DNA from: Betaproteobacteria bacterium
Lineage (GTDB): Bacteria; Pseudomonadota; Gammaproteobacteria; Burkholderiales; Burkholderiaceae_C
Direction of reading: 5' to 3'
Assembly: GCA_009924455.1 (NCBI GenBank)
Contig: RFRO01000003.1
Location: forward strand, 1-45,069
Length of the DNA stretch: 45,069 nt
Shown here: one piece after another, positions 1-10,120 of the stretch
How positions within the stretch are numbered: position 1 is the stretch's first letter
Layout: every line of letters begins with the position of its first letter
Program-made: the position numbers and the translations under genes
The notes under the pieces: model-generated
What the model saw: the letters and a program-made list of their open reading frames with translations, nothing else
Database searches by the model: none
What the model was told of the DNA's origin: nothing

Positions 1-2
1 AG

Positions 3-404
3 GCGGTTGAAGTCGGCGAAGAACCTTGGGTGGAAGCGCGCATGCTGCACCTGTCCGAAGAACTGCGGTGCCTGGTGTGCCAAAACGAAACGCTGGCCTC
101 TTCACGCGCCGAACTGGCCAACGACTTGCGCGTGGAAGTGCGCGGCCTGGTCAAAGCCGGAAAAACCGATACCGAAATCAAGCAGTACCTGGTGGCGCGC
201 TACGGCGACTTTGTGCTGTACCGGCCGGAAGTGAAACCAGTGACCTGGTTGCTGTGGTTCGGCCCCTTTGCCGTGCTGCTGGGCGGGATCGGCATGGTCT
301 GGCTCTACATGCGCGAACGCCAAAAACAAACCGAGCAGACGCGCCTGAGCGAAGCCCAACTGGCGCGCGCCGACCACCTACTCAACCCGGCGGACCACCC
401 GTGA
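3..404 (+). CDS. ccmH: Cytochrome c-type biogenesis protein CcmH (5' end outside window)
   Basis: Open frame from the window edge: AVEVGEEPWVEARMLHLSEELRCLVCQNETLASSRAELANDLR..., with the LRCLVCQN haem-handling motif and a C-terminal TM segment. Confidence 0.93.
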   Translation, partial: AVEVGEEPWVEARMLHLSEELRCLVCQNETLASSRAELANDLRVEVRGLVKAGKTDTEIKQYLVARYGDFVLYRPEVKPVTWLLWFGPFAVLLGGIGMVWLYMRERQKQTEQTRLSEAQLARADHLLNPADHP

Positions 405-1645
405 ATCCTGTTTCCCAATTTGTTGCCATCGCTTTGGCCCTCACCTTTGCGGTGGTCGCAGTTTTGTTGTGGTCCATGTTGCGCAAGCCGAAGTCCGGCC
501 GCGCAGACGCCCCCGATGAGGACAACGCGCGCATCTACCGCGAGGAACTGCAGGAATTGCAAGACGCCGTGCAATCGGGCGATATGGCCCCGGCCGACTT
601 CGATCGCGCGCGGCAAGACCTCTCGATACGCGTGGTGCAAGACATTCCCGAAGCGACCCATGCGGCGGCCAACGCCTCCAGCAACAGCCAACGCGCTGTC
701 GTCAGTGCAGTAGTGCTGGCACTTGTTTTTCCCCTACTGGGCGCATTCGTCTACCTGACCCTTGGTGATCCGATGGCCGTCGCCGAACCATCCCTGGCCG
801 CGCATGCTGGTAGTGATGGCACGCCAGATTACGCGGCCATGGAGGCGGAGCTCAAGGTCAAACTTCAGGCCAATCCCCAGGACACCCAAAGCTGGGTGTT
901 GCTGGGCCGTACGTACCGCAACCAAAACCAGTATGACGCCGCCATAGAGGCGTACAACCGGGCCGTGGCACTGGATGCTGATGACCGGCTTGCCATCGAA
1001 CGGGTGGAGGTGATTGCCGCCAAAAACGGCGGCCAATTTGCCGGCGAACCCTGGAACGTGATCCGCAAAATTCTGGCCAAGAACCCGCAACATGCCAACG
1101 CCTTACTCCTGGCTGGGAGCGCCGCCTTTTCAGAAGGACAATTCAAACAAGCGTTGGCTTATTGGACAACACTGCGCGGCCAGCTCGCCGACGGCAGCCA
1201 AGAGGCGCTGGCTGTGGACAACGCACTGCGCGCAGCGGCGGAAAAAGCCGGAGTAGAACTGAGTGCCCAAGTCACAAAAGCAGAACCCGCCGCCAACGCT
1301 GCAAGCCGCATCAGCGGCCGCGTCACGATATCCGATAGCGTGAAATCCAAGGCCGATCCCACCGATGTGGTCTTTATCTATGCGCAGGCCGAACAAGGCA
1401 GCCCGATGCCACTGGCCATCATGCGCACCACCGTGCAAGCGCTTCCGCTGGACTTCAGCCTGGACGACAGCATGGCCATGCGCCCCGAGGCCAAGCTATC
1501 CGGTCAATCCCATGTGACCGTGAAGGCCCGTATTTCCAAATCGGGCCAAGCCATACCGCAGCCCGGCGACCTGATCGGAACACTGCCGCATGTAGCCGTA
1601 GGCGCGAAGCAGGTGAAGCTGACGATCAGTGAAGTGGTGAATTAG
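401..1645 (+). CDS. ccmI: Cytochrome c biogenesis protein CcmI (TPR)
   Basis: GTG start overlaps the ccmH stop (GTGA); N-terminal TM, YREELQELQ segment, TPR-like repeats (SWVLLGRTYRNQNQYDAAIEAYNRAV). The tracked start at 26 is an extension. Confidence 0.88.
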   Translation: MNPVSQFVAIALALTFAVVAVLLWSMLRKPKSGRADAPDEDNARIYREELQELQDAVQSGDMAPADFDRARQDLSIRVVQDIPEATHAAANASSNSQRAVVSAVVLALVFPLLGAFVYLTLGDPMAVAEPSLAAHAGSDGTPDYAAMEAELKVKLQANPQDTQSWVLLGRTYRNQNQYDAAIEAYNRAVALDADDRLAIERVEVIAAKNGGQFAGEPWNVIRKILAKNPQHANALLLAGSAAFSEGQFKQALAYWTTLRGQLADGSQEALAVDNALRAAAEKAGVELSAQVTKAEPAANAASRISGRVTISDSVKSKADPTDVVFIYAQAEQGSPMPLAIMRTTVQALPLDFSLDDSMAMRPEAKLSGQSHVTVKARISKSGQAIPQPGDLIGTLPHVAVGAKQVKLTISEVVN

Positions 1646-1664
1646 CGCAGGGCCTCGGCGCGCG

Positions 1665-2411
1665 TTAAGGTTTGCACACACTGTTCAAAACATTGCTCAC
1701 CACGCGCGCGCCCTGCAGGGCAGAACCGCCAGCTTCCCGCGCAGCCTTTTGGATATCAGCCTCTGTGACAGCGTCATTTGGGCTGCTCTTGGCATCCGAA
1801 ATCAACAGCGGGTACCCATTTCCCTGTGCTTCGATATAGCCCATCACCGGGCCATCGATGTTGAATGATCGCGCCCTGCATTGAACATCCACGGGCACAG
1901 CAATCGAGCCAACACCAATCCTTTTGCTTAACATGTAAGGGCTCTTTGTGTCGAAACTCACCAGCACCTTGAATTTACGCGCGTTGCCATCCTTGACTAA
2001 GTCTGCAAAGTTAACAAACACACGCGCTCCAGCCAACCGCAAGGGGCCCTGATCCATCAGTTCATCGCTGAATTGATCAATGAATGTATAGGTCCCCGGC
2101 CGCACAACAGGCGCTGAGGGGTCGAACACCGTACCGTTCATGAAATCGGCATCGATTACCACCCCGCCGCCGAGGTCCTCCCGAACATGGCACATGTGCC
2201 ATTCCTTGAACCATTGGTTGTCGGGGCATGGTGGAAGTTTCAGCCGGGGCTTTGCATCAGGCACGCGTCCACCGTTGCCGTCTTCCGGGCACACACCCAG
2301 TTGGCTGCGCGTGCCATTTGCACAGACCCTTTCTTGGGCCAAGAGTTGTGTGTTTGCAGCAAGCAACACGACGGCCAGGGTGAGGATGCTTGCGCGAAGG
2401 TTTGAGACCAT
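1665..2411 (-). CDS. Hypothetical secreted protein
   Basis: ORF with plausible signal peptide MVSNLRASILTLAVVLLAANTQLLAQ, Cys-containing N-terminal part; no family recognised. Upstream in-frame extension to 2534 judged unlikely. Confidence 0.6.
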   Translation of the reverse strand: MVSNLRASILTLAVVLLAANTQLLAQERVCANGTRSQLGVCPEDGNGGRVPDAKPRLKLPPCPDNQWFKEWHMCHVREDLGGGVVIDADFMNGTVFDPSAPVVRPGTYTFIDQFSDELMDQGPLRLAGARVFVNFADLVKDGNARKFKVLVSFDTKSPYMLSKRIGVGSIAVPVDVQCRARSFNIDGPVMGYIEAQGNGYPLLISDAKSSPNDAVTEADIQKAAREAGGSALQGARVVSNVLNSVCKP

Positions 2412-2608
2412 ATAAAGCCTTAGTTTGAATGCTCCACCGACGCACCCGCAGGTGTGACCCCTCGGGATTGGGACCTCGATTGGCAGCTGGCTAGTGTGAT
2501 TGGTTGGACGTTGGCCCACTATTTTGAGAGGCACGCACCAACTTTTTGGTGGGATGTGGGTATATGTTCACATCCACGTCGATGCATATTTTCAGTTGCA
2601 TGACAATC

Positions 2609-2698
2609 TGGCGGAGAAGGCGGGATTCGAACCCGCGGAGGGTTTTACCCCTCGCACGCTTTCCAGGCGTGTGACTTAAACCACTCATCCACCTCTCC
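2609..2698 (-). tRNA. tRNA-Ser (anticodon GGA)
   Basis: Reverse complement GGAGAGGTGGATGAGTGGTTTAAGTCACACGCCTGGAAAGCGTGCGAGGGGTAAAACCCTCCGCGGGTTCGAATCCCGCCTTCTCCGCCA: long variable arm, TTCGAATCC T-loop, pairing acceptor stem, encoded CCA. Confidence 0.95.
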
Positions 2699-2746
2699 GG
2701 AGACTGCGATTCTAACCGCCTGAAAAAGCGGAGCGTCCCAATGCGC

Positions 2747-5089
2747 TCACGCGCCGCTGCGTTTGCGCGTGGCGCGCGCCGCGCCGGTGACGCGCGGCGG
2801 CAAACCGGTGTGCTGGGTCAGCATACGGCCAGGCACCGGTTGGCGGTTGGGCTTTTGCGCGGGGGCGGCAGTGGAATTTTTGCGCCGCGCACTTTGGTAA
2901 CTGCCGTCCACCAAGGGTTGGAAGGTGGGAATCAAATGGTGCTTGCCATTGCCGATCAAATCGGCGCGGCCCATGGCCTTGAGCGCTTCGCGCAGCAGCG
3001 GCCAGTTATTCGGATCGTGGTAGCGCAAAAACGCTTTGTGCAAACGGCGGCGCTTTTCACCGCGCACGATGTCCACGGTTTCTTCATCACTTTTCGCCGT
3101 GCGATGGATTTTGCGCAGGGGGTTGCGCCCGCTGTGGTACATGGCGGTAGCCGTGGCCATGGGGCTGGGGTAAAAGGTCTGCACCTGGTCGGCGCGGAAA
3201 CCGTTTTTCTTCAGCCACACGGCCAAATGCAGCATGTCTTCATCGCTGGTGCCGGGGTGTGCGGCGATGAAATACGGGATCAAGAACTGCTTTTTGCCCG
3301 CCTCCAGGCTGAACTTGTCGAACAAGGCCTTGAACTTGTCGTACGAGCCGATGCCGGGCTTCATCATTTTGGAGAGCGGGCCGGTTTCAGTGTGCTCCGG
3401 CGCTATCTTGAGGTAGCCGCCCACGTGGTGCTGCGCCAGCTCTTTGATGTACTCGGGGCTTTTGACCGCCAGGTCATAGCGCAGGCCTGAGCCGATCAAA
3501 ATCTTTTTGATGCCCTTGAGCGCGCGCCCGCGCCGGTACATCTTGATCAGCGGACCGTGGTCGGTGGTGAGGTTCTGGCAAACGCCCGGATAAACACAGC
3601 TGGGTTTGCGGCAGGCGGCTTCAATCTCGGGGGATTTGCAGCCCAGCCGGTACATATTGGCCGTGGGGCCGCCCAGATCGGAGATGGTGCCGGTGAAGCC
3701 CTTTACCTTGTCGCGGATGTCTTCCATCTCTTTGATGACCGAGTCTTCCGAGCGGCTCTGGATGATGCGCCCCTCGTGCTCTGTGATCGAACAAAACGTG
3801 CAGCCGCCAAAGCAGCCGCGCATGATGTTTACGCTGAAGCGGATCATCTCCCAGGCCGGTATTTTGGTCACCCCATCGTGGCCGCCCTGCGCGTCGGCAT
3901 ACGCCGGGTGCGGGCTTCGCGCATACGGCAGGTCGAACACCATGTCCATCTCGGCGGTGGTCAGCGGAATCGGCGGCGGGGTGATCCAAATGTCACGCGC
4001 GGTTGCGCCCGTGCCATGGGCCTGCACCAGCGCGCGGGCGTTGCCGGGGTTGGTCTCCAGGTGCAGCACGCGGTTGGCGTGGGCGTACAACACCGGATCA
4101 CTTTTGACCGCCTCGTAGCTGGGCAGACGGATCACGGAGCGCTCACGCGGCGGCACTTTGAGTTTGGCTTTGAGCGCCGGGTTGGCTTGGAAGACCATTG
4201 CTTTGCCCTGGGCGGCGGTCTCAGCCGCATGGGCAACTTGCTTGGCCTCGTCGTCGCGGGCGCAGGTGGCTCCGTTTTCCACCGCAAGTTCGGCCGTGGT
4301 CATGTAGGGATTGAAATGCGCCTCCACCCGACCCGGGGTGTCCACGCTGGTGGAATCGATCTCTATCCATTCGGCGTTACCCGGATCGTCGGGCCGGCGC
4401 ACAAACGCGGTTCCGCGCACATCGGTGATCTGCGCCACGGGCTCTTTGGCCGCCAGCCGGTGCGCGATTTCCACGATCGCACGCTCGGCGTTCCCGTACA
4501 AGAGCAAATCACACTTGGCGTCAACCACAATCGAGCGACGCACCTTGTCACTCCAATAGTCGTAGTGGGCGATGCGGCGCAGGCTGCCCTCGATACCACC
4601 CAGAATCAGCGGCACGTCTTTGAAAGCCTCGCGGCAACGCTGGCTGTACACAATGGCGGCGCGGTCCGGCCGCTTGCCGCCGATGTCGCCGGGCGTGTAC
4701 GCATCGTCACTGCGGATCTTGCGGTCTGCGGTGTAGCGGTTGATCATGGAATCCATGTTGCCGCTGGTCACACCCCAAAACAGATTGGGCTTGCCCAAAA
4801 CTTTGAAGGCCTCGGCGCTGGTCCAGTCCGGCTGCGCGATGATGCCGACCCGAAAGCCCTGCGCCTCCAGCATGCGGCCCACCACCGCCATGCCGAAGCT
4901 AGGGTGATCGACATAGGCGTCACCGGTTACCAGCACGATGTCACAGCTGTCCCATCCCAGCTTGTCCATCTCGGCGCGGCTCATCGGTAGAAACGGCGCG
5001 GTCCCGAAACGCGAGGCCCAGTACTTGCGGTAGCTACCCAGCGGCTTGGCAGCGCGGGCAAAGAAGGACACGTCAAGGGGAGCGTTCAT
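2747..5089 (-). CDS. ygiQ: YgiQ family radical SAM protein
   Basis: 780 aa; radical SAM motif [16 protein letters not shown]; YgiQ-like N-terminus ([51 protein letters not shown]). Confidence 0.93.
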   Translation of the reverse strand: MNAPLDVSFFARAAKPLGSYRKYWASRFGTAPFLPMSRAEMDKLGWDSCDIVLVTGDAYVDHPSFGMAVVGRMLEAQGFRVGIIAQPDWTSAEAFKVLGKPNLFWGVTSGNMDSMINRYTADRKIRSDDAYTPGDIGGKRPDRAAIVYSQRCREAFKDVPLILGGIEGSLRRIAHYDYWSDKVRRSIVVDAKCDLLLYGNAERAIVEIAHRLAAKEPVAQITDVRGTAFVRRPDDPGNAEWIEIDSTSVDTPGRVEAHFNPYMTTAELAVENGATCARDDEAKQVAHAAETAAQGKAMVFQANPALKAKLKVPPRERSVIRLPSYEAVKSDPVLYAHANRVLHLETNPGNARALVQAHGTGATARDIWITPPPIPLTTAEMDMVFDLPYARSPHPAYADAQGGHDGVTKIPAWEMIRFSVNIMRGCFGGCTFCSITEHEGRIIQSRSEDSVIKEMEDIRDKVKGFTGTISDLGGPTANMYRLGCKSPEIEAACRKPSCVYPGVCQNLTTDHGPLIKMYRRGRALKGIKKILIGSGLRYDLAVKSPEYIKELAQHHVGGYLKIAPEHTETGPLSKMMKPGIGSYDKFKALFDKFSLEAGKKQFLIPYFIAAHPGTSDEDMLHLAVWLKKNGFRADQVQTFYPSPMATATAMYHSGRNPLRKIHRTAKSDEETVDIVRGEKRRRLHKAFLRYHDPNNWPLLREALKAMGRADLIGNGKHHLIPTFQPLVDGSYQSARRKNSTAAPAQKPNRQPVPGRMLTQHTGLPPRVTGAARATRKRSGA

Positions 5090-5176
5090 CGGCCAAGTTT
5101 ACCTTTGCACCTAAAATCCGAGACAGTCCTGCCCTCAGACACCAGCGGGACATTCCCACTCTTCAAAGGTTGTTTC

Positions 5177-6016
5177 ATGAAAAAACTGTTCCTCGGCCTG
5201 TCCGTTTTGACATTGTTGGCCGCGTGCGGCAAAAAAGCCGAAGCGCCGGCTCCAGCACCCGCACCCGCCGCCGAACAAGTCGCTGCGGCCCCAGCCGCTC
5301 CAACCGAACTCAAAGTGGCCATTGACCCGACCTACGAGCCATTCACTTACAAGACCGCAGATGGCCAGCCAACTGGCTTTGACGTGGACATCGCCAACGC
5401 GGTGTGCGAGCAAATCAAACGCAAGTGCGTTTTTGTCGAGCAAGTGTGGGACAGCATGATCCCCGGCCTGAATGCCAAAAAATACGACGTCATCATCAGC
5501 TCCATGTCGATCACCGATGACCGTCTGAAAGAAGTCGACTTCACCGACAAGTACTACAACACCCCCAGCCGCATCGTGCTGAAGAAAACCGTCAAGTACA
5601 CCGACCCCGCCTCGATCAAAGGCAAGAAAATCGGCGTGCTCAAAGGCTCTACCCAAGAGGCCTATGCCATGGGCGAACTCAAGCCCGCCGGTGTGGTGGT
5701 CAACAGCTACGAAGCGCAAGACCAGGTTTATCTGGATATCAAATCCGGCCGTCTGGACGGAACCGTGGCCGACTTCATGGAGGTAACTGGCGGTTTCCTC
5801 AGCAAGCCCGAAGGCGCGAAATTCGCCCTAGCCGGTCCTGATCTGAAAGAGCCGAAGTACTTCGGCTACGGCGCCGGCATCGCCCTGCGCAAGGGCGAAG
5901 ACGCGCTCAAAGGCGAGTTGAATGCCGCCATCAAAGCGATCCGCGAAAACGGCAGCTACAAGACCCTGAACGACAAGTATTTCGCCAAGTTCAACATCGA
6001 CGTGTACGGCGAATAA
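5177..6016 (+). CDS. aotJ: Basic amino-acid (arginine/ornithine-type) ABC transporter substrate-binding lipoprotein
   Basis: Lipobox LTLLAACGKK; SBP family 3 pattern (LKVAIDPTYEPFTYKTADGQPTGFDVDIANAVCEQIKRKCVFVEQVWDSMIPGLNAKKYDVIISSMSIT); first gene of a J-Q-M-O-P order. Confidence 0.88.
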   Translation: MKKLFLGLSVLTLLAACGKKAEAPAPAPAPAAEQVAAAPAAPTELKVAIDPTYEPFTYKTADGQPTGFDVDIANAVCEQIKRKCVFVEQVWDSMIPGLNAKKYDVIISSMSITDDRLKEVDFTDKYYNTPSRIVLKKTVKYTDPASIKGKKIGVLKGSTQEAYAMGELKPAGVVVNSYEAQDQVYLDIKSGRLDGTVADFMEVTGGFLSKPEGAKFALAGPDLKEPKYFGYGAGIALRKGEDALKGELNAAIKAIRENGSYKTLNDKYFAKFNIDVYGE

Positions 6017-6054
6017 GCCCCTGCTCCGGCCGACCCCAAGGGTCGGCACAGCCA

Positions 6055-6094
6055 CAAATCGGCGCACTTTGACCAGAGTGCGCCGATTTTTTTG
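6055..6094 (+). terminator. Rho-independent terminator-like hairpin between the binding-protein and permease genes
   Basis: aaatcggcgcact-ttgacca-gagtgcgccgattttttt: long GC-rich stem followed by a T run. Confidence 0.8.
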
Positions 6095-6152
6095 CGTCTG
6101 CGGAAGCAGAAACCGGAGAATTGGGCCGGTTTTCGGTTACACCTGACTGCCC

Positions 6153-6839
6153 ATGCATGCCTATTACCTCAGCATCCTGCAAGCCTCGTTGGTGACGATA
6201 GCGGTGTCGCTGGCATCGCTGGCGGTATCCGTGGTTTTCGGCTTGCTCGGGGCTGCAGCGCGCTTGTCCCCGGGACGCCTGGCGTCGGCCGCAGGCACCG
6301 CCTACACCACGGTCGTGCGCGGCATCCCTGATCTGGTGATGATGCTGCTGGTGTTTTACGGCGGCACAATGGGACTGAACCACCTGATGGAAGCGCTGGG
6401 CCGTAAAGGCTCGGTGGATATCAATCCCTTTGTGGCCGGGGTGCTGACGCTGGGCTTTATCTACGGCGCCTACATGACCGAAACCTTTCGCGGCGCGATT
6501 CTGGCGATTCCGCGCGGGCAGGCCGAGGCGGCCTGGGCCTTTGGCATGGGACGGCGGCAAACCTTTCTGCGCATTACCGCGCCGCAGATGGTCCGCTACG
6601 CCCTGCCCGGCTTTACCAACAACTGGCTGGTACTGATCAAGTCGACCGCGCTGGTCAGCCTGATCGGTTTGCAGGAGATGACCTACATCGCCAAGCAGGC
6701 CAGCGCTGCCACCCGCTCGCCATTCGAGTTTTTCCTGTTCACTGCCGCGCTGTTTTTGCTGTTCACCAGCGCCTCGCTGTGGGTTTTGCGTCGCTTGGAC
6801 GCGCGCTACAGCCTGGGTACCCGGCGGGTATCGCTGTGA
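6153..6839 (+). CDS. aotQ: Amino-acid ABC transporter permease (HisQ/AotQ type)
   Basis: MHAYYLSILQASLVTIAVSLASLAVSVVFGLLGAAARLS...; EAAWAFGMGRRQTFLRITAPQMVRYALPGFTNNWLVLIKSTALVS permease EAA loop. Confidence 0.9.
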   Translation: MHAYYLSILQASLVTIAVSLASLAVSVVFGLLGAAARLSPGRLASAAGTAYTTVVRGIPDLVMMLLVFYGGTMGLNHLMEALGRKGSVDINPFVAGVLTLGFIYGAYMTETFRGAILAIPRGQAEAAWAFGMGRRQTFLRITAPQMVRYALPGFTNNWLVLIKSTALVSLIGLQEMTYIAKQASAATRSPFEFFLFTAALFLLFTSASLWVLRRLDARYSLGTRRVSL

Positions 6840-6852
6840 TGGAGTGCGCCGC

Positions 6853-7566
6853 ATGAAGTGGGACGTCATCTTCCAGCCCAACAACCTGGCGCTGTACGGC
6901 GAGGGCATTCTGACCACGCTGGCCCTGCTGTTCTCCAGCCTGGCCATTGGCGCGGTGCTGGCGCTGCTGTTTGCGCTGGCGCTCACCGGGCGCTCCGCCG
7001 TGTTGCGCGCGGTGGTGGGGGCTTACACCTACGTGGTGCGCGGCACACCCTTGCTGATACAGGTGTATTTGATCTACTACGGCCTGGGCCAGCTCGAATG
7101 GATCCAAGCGCGGTGGGACGACATCTGGCCCTGGACTTACTTCAAAGAACCATTTTTCTGTGCCCTGCTGGCCTTCAGCCTGAACACCGCCGGCTACACC
7201 GCTGAGATGTTGGCCGGCGCCATCCGCGAAACCAGTGCCGGCGAGATCGAAGCGGCGCAGGCCTACGGCATGGGCCACTGGCGCACGGTGTGGCGCGTCA
7301 TCCTGCCCAGCGCGCTGCGCCGCTCGCTTCCCGCGTACAGCAACGAAGTGGTGATGATGCTGCAAAGCACCAGCCTGGCCAGCGCGGTGCCCAGCATGAT
7401 CGACGTCACCTCCGCCGCCAGCCGCGTCTACAGCAAGTTTTATCTGCCCTTTGAGGCTTTTTTATTTGCCGCGGGCATCTACCTGCTCGCCACCTTTATG
7501 CTGGTGGGCCTGTTCCGCTCGGCCGAACGGCATTTCCTGGCCTACCTGTCACCACAAAAAGCCTGA
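6853..7566 (+). CDS. aotM: Amino-acid ABC transporter permease (HisM/AotM type)
   Basis: VVRGTPLLIQVYLIYYGLGQLEWIQ and EAAQAYGMGHWRTVWRVILPSALRRSLPAYSNEVVMMLQSTSLAS. Confidence 0.9.
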   Translation: MKWDVIFQPNNLALYGEGILTTLALLFSSLAIGAVLALLFALALTGRSAVLRAVVGAYTYVVRGTPLLIQVYLIYYGLGQLEWIQARWDDIWPWTYFKEPFFCALLAFSLNTAGYTAEMLAGAIRETSAGEIEAAQAYGMGHWRTVWRVILPSALRRSLPAYSNEVVMMLQSTSLASAVPSMIDVTSAASRVYSKFYLPFEAFLFAAGIYLLATFMLVGLFRSAERHFLAYLSPQKA

Positions 7567-7592
7567 ACCGCACGCCCCGTAATCTGTACCCC

Positions 7593-8723
7593 ATGCAACG
7601 CCACGACCACCTACTCCGCTCACCCAGCCTGGGCCGCCAGACCACACTGAGCAGTTTGCATTTCGGCACCCCCGGCAGCGGCCCCAAGGTCTATATCCAG
7701 GCCAGCCTGCACGCCGAAGAACTTCCCGGCATGTTGGCGGCCTACCACCTGCGCCCCCTATTGGAGGCCGCAGACTCACGCGGGCAAATCCACGGCGAGG
7801 TGGTGCTGGTGCCCATGGCGAACCCGGTCGGTGCGGCGCAACGCCTGCAGCACAAACCCATGGGGCGTTTTGAATTCAACACAGGCGGGAACTTCAACCG
7901 CCATTTCCCGGACTTCTTCGCCCGCATCAGCGCCGAGGTGCTCCCCGCGCTGGGCGACGACGCAGGCGCCAATGTTGCTCTGGTCCGCCAGGCTATGCGG
8001 CGCTATCTGGAACAGTGGCAAACGGACACCGAATTGGCCAGCCTGCGCAGGCAGTTGCTGCTGCTCTCTTATGACGCCGATTACGTACTCGACCTGCATT
8101 GCGACTGCGAAGCCGTTCTGCATTTTTATTGCGAAGAAAGCTGCTGGCCGCAGCTCGCACCGCTGGCCCACTATCTGCATAGCCGGGCGATTTTGCTGGC
8201 CAAAAATTCCGGCAGCAGCCCGTTTGACGAGAGCCTCTCGGGCGTCTGGTGGCGGCTGGCGGATGCGCTGGCGGCCAGCGGATCGACCGCGCCCCTGCCC
8301 CAAGCCTGCCTGAGCACCACGATCGAGCTGCGCGGTGAGGCCCAAGTCGAGCACCGTTTGGCCGCGCAGGACGCCCAGGCGATTGCCAACTACCTGCGCC
8401 ACGTCGGCGTCTTGCGTGATGTGCCCGCTGCAGTCCCGCCACCGCCGGCGTGTGAAGCCACACCGCTGGCCGGATCGGAAACCCTGTACGCCCCCGTTCC
8501 CGGTCTGGTCGTGTTTGCGGTCGAGCCGGGTCAGCAACTGCGCGCGGGCGATTTGGTCGCTGAATTGATTGATCCGCTGGCCCACACGGCGCAGCGCGTG
8601 TGCGCCGGCGTGGACGGCGTCTTATATGCCCGCATCCGGGACCGCTATGTCACCACCGGCTGTGAACTGGCCAAGATTGCCGGCGCGGTCGCCTTTCGCA
8701 GTGGCGAATTGCTCGGAGCCTGA
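7593..8723 (+). CDS. aotO: Succinylglutamate desuccinylase/aspartoacylase family protein (AotO-like)
   Basis: M14-type deacylase features (QASLHAEELPGMLAAYHL; YVLDLHCDCEAVLHFY); lies between permease and ATPase genes as in aotJQMOP. Confidence 0.8.
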   Translation: MQRHDHLLRSPSLGRQTTLSSLHFGTPGSGPKVYIQASLHAEELPGMLAAYHLRPLLEAADSRGQIHGEVVLVPMANPVGAAQRLQHKPMGRFEFNTGGNFNRHFPDFFARISAEVLPALGDDAGANVALVRQAMRRYLEQWQTDTELASLRRQLLLLSYDADYVLDLHCDCEAVLHFYCEESCWPQLAPLAHYLHSRAILLAKNSGSSPFDESLSGVWWRLADALAASGSTAPLPQACLSTTIELRGEAQVEHRLAAQDAQAIANYLRHVGVLRDVPAAVPPPPACEATPLAGSETLYAPVPGLVVFAVEPGQQLRAGDLVAELIDPLAHTAQRVCAGVDGVLYARIRDRYVTTGCELAKIAGAVAFRSGELLGA

Positions 8724-8731
8724 ATACAACC

Positions 8732-9514
8732 ATGGATATGAATACCCCTGCCCTGAAACTCCAGATTGACGGCATCCACAAGCGCTTTGGTGCGAACGAG
8801 GTGCTGCGCGGTGTCTCCCTGCGAGCCGCTGCGGGCGACGTGATTGCCATCATCGGCAGCTCGGGTTCGGGCAAAAGTACCCTGCTGCGCTGCATCAACC
8901 TGCTCGAAAAACCCAACGCAGGCAGCATTACCGTGGCCGGCGAAGCATTAGCCCTGGTGCCTGATAAGAACGGCGAACTGAACGCCCGGGACCCGCTGCA
9001 ACTGCAACGCCTGCGCACGCGCCTGGCCATGGTGTTCCAGCATTTCAATTTGTGGGCCCACATGACGGTGCTGCAAAACATCATTGAAGTGCCGGTACAC
9101 GTGCTGGGCGTGCCGCGTGAGCAGGCCGTTGCCACCGCGCGCCGCTACCTGCAACGGGTGGATCTGGTGGGGATGGAAGACCGCTACCCGGCGCACCTGA
9201 GCGGCGGCCAGCAGCAGCGCGTGGCGATTGCCCGCGCGCTGGCGGTGGAGCCCGAGGTCATGCTGTTTGATGAACCCACCAGCGCCCTGGACCCGGAACT
9301 GGTGACCGAAGTTCTGCGGGTCATGCAGGCGCTCGCGCAGGAGGGCCGCACCATGTTGGTGGTAACCCATGAGATGGGCTTTGCCCGCGAGGTGGCCAAC
9401 CACCTGATCTTTTTGCACAAGGGGCTGATCGAAGAGCAAGGCGCGCCGCGCGACGTGCTCAGCCAACCAAAAAGTGACAGGCTGGCGCAGTTTTTATCCG
9501 GAAACCTCAAGTAA
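8732..9514 (+). CDS. aotP: Amino-acid ABC transporter ATP-binding protein (HisP/AotP type)
   Basis: Walker A GSSGSGKST, signature LSGGQQQRVAIARAL, Walker B VMLFDEPTSALDPEL. Confidence 0.93.
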   Translation: MDMNTPALKLQIDGIHKRFGANEVLRGVSLRAAAGDVIAIIGSSGSGKSTLLRCINLLEKPNAGSITVAGEALALVPDKNGELNARDPLQLQRLRTRLAMVFQHFNLWAHMTVLQNIIEVPVHVLGVPREQAVATARRYLQRVDLVGMEDRYPAHLSGGQQQRVAIARALAVEPEVMLFDEPTSALDPELVTEVLRVMQALAQEGRTMLVVTHEMGFAREVANHLIFLHKGLIEEQGAPRDVLSQPKSDRLAQFLSGNLK

Positions 9515-9517
9515 TAC

Positions 9518-10120
9518 ATGAGCAATTCTGCGGATGTCGCGCGCCGTGGCCCGGGCTCCTTGCGCGATCTATTTTTTTCTTTTTCATGGATTGCGTTGCA
9601 GGGCTTCGGCGGGGTGATGGCCATTGTCCAACGGGAGTTGGTGGAGAAGCGCCAGTGGCTGAGCACCGCTGAATTCTTAGAGGATTGGGCCGTGGCCCAG
9701 GTGCTGCCCGGGCCCAATGTCTGCAACCTCGCTGTCCTGATGGGCGACCGCTGTTTCGGCGCGCGCGGCGCGCTGGCCGCCGCGGCGGGTTTGATGGTCT
9801 TCCCCTCGGTGGTGGTCCTGGCGCTGGCCGCATCGCTCTTCAGCATGCTGGACCTGCCCTTGGTGCAAGGCATGCTGCGCGGCATGGGCGCCGTCTCCGC
9901 CGGACTGATCGCCGGCTCCGCGCTGAAGCTGACCAGCGGTTTGCGTGGCCATCCATTCGGGGCTACGGGCTGCGCCATCCTGGCTGCTCTCACGCTGTGC
10001 GGCGCGGTGCTTTTGCATGTGCCCCTGGTCTGGCTGTTGCTTGGCCTGGGGCTTCCTGCCACGCTGTGGGCCTGGCGCCTGGTCTGGCTGCAGGCCCGCG
10101 CGGACGCGTCACACCCATGA
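9518..10120 (+). CDS. Chromate transporter, N-terminal-type half
   Basis: FFSFSWIALQGFGGVMAIVQRELVEKRQWLSTAEFLEDWAVAQVLPGPNVCNLAVLMG, typical CHR domain. Confidence 0.88.
   Translation: MSNSADVARRGPGSLRDLFFSFSWIALQGFGGVMAIVQRELVEKRQWLSTAEFLEDWAVAQVLPGPNVCNLAVLMGDRCFGARGALAAAAGLMVFPSVVVLALAASLFSMLDLPLVQGMLRGMGAVSAGLIAGSALKLTSGLRGHPFGATGCAILAALTLCGAVLLHVPLVWLLLGLGLPATLWAWRLVWLQARADASHP

Noticed and set aside
3557-4990. 477-aa plus-strand ORF
   Set aside because: Antisense shadow of the well-supported ygiQ gene in GC-rich DNA; no recognisable domain
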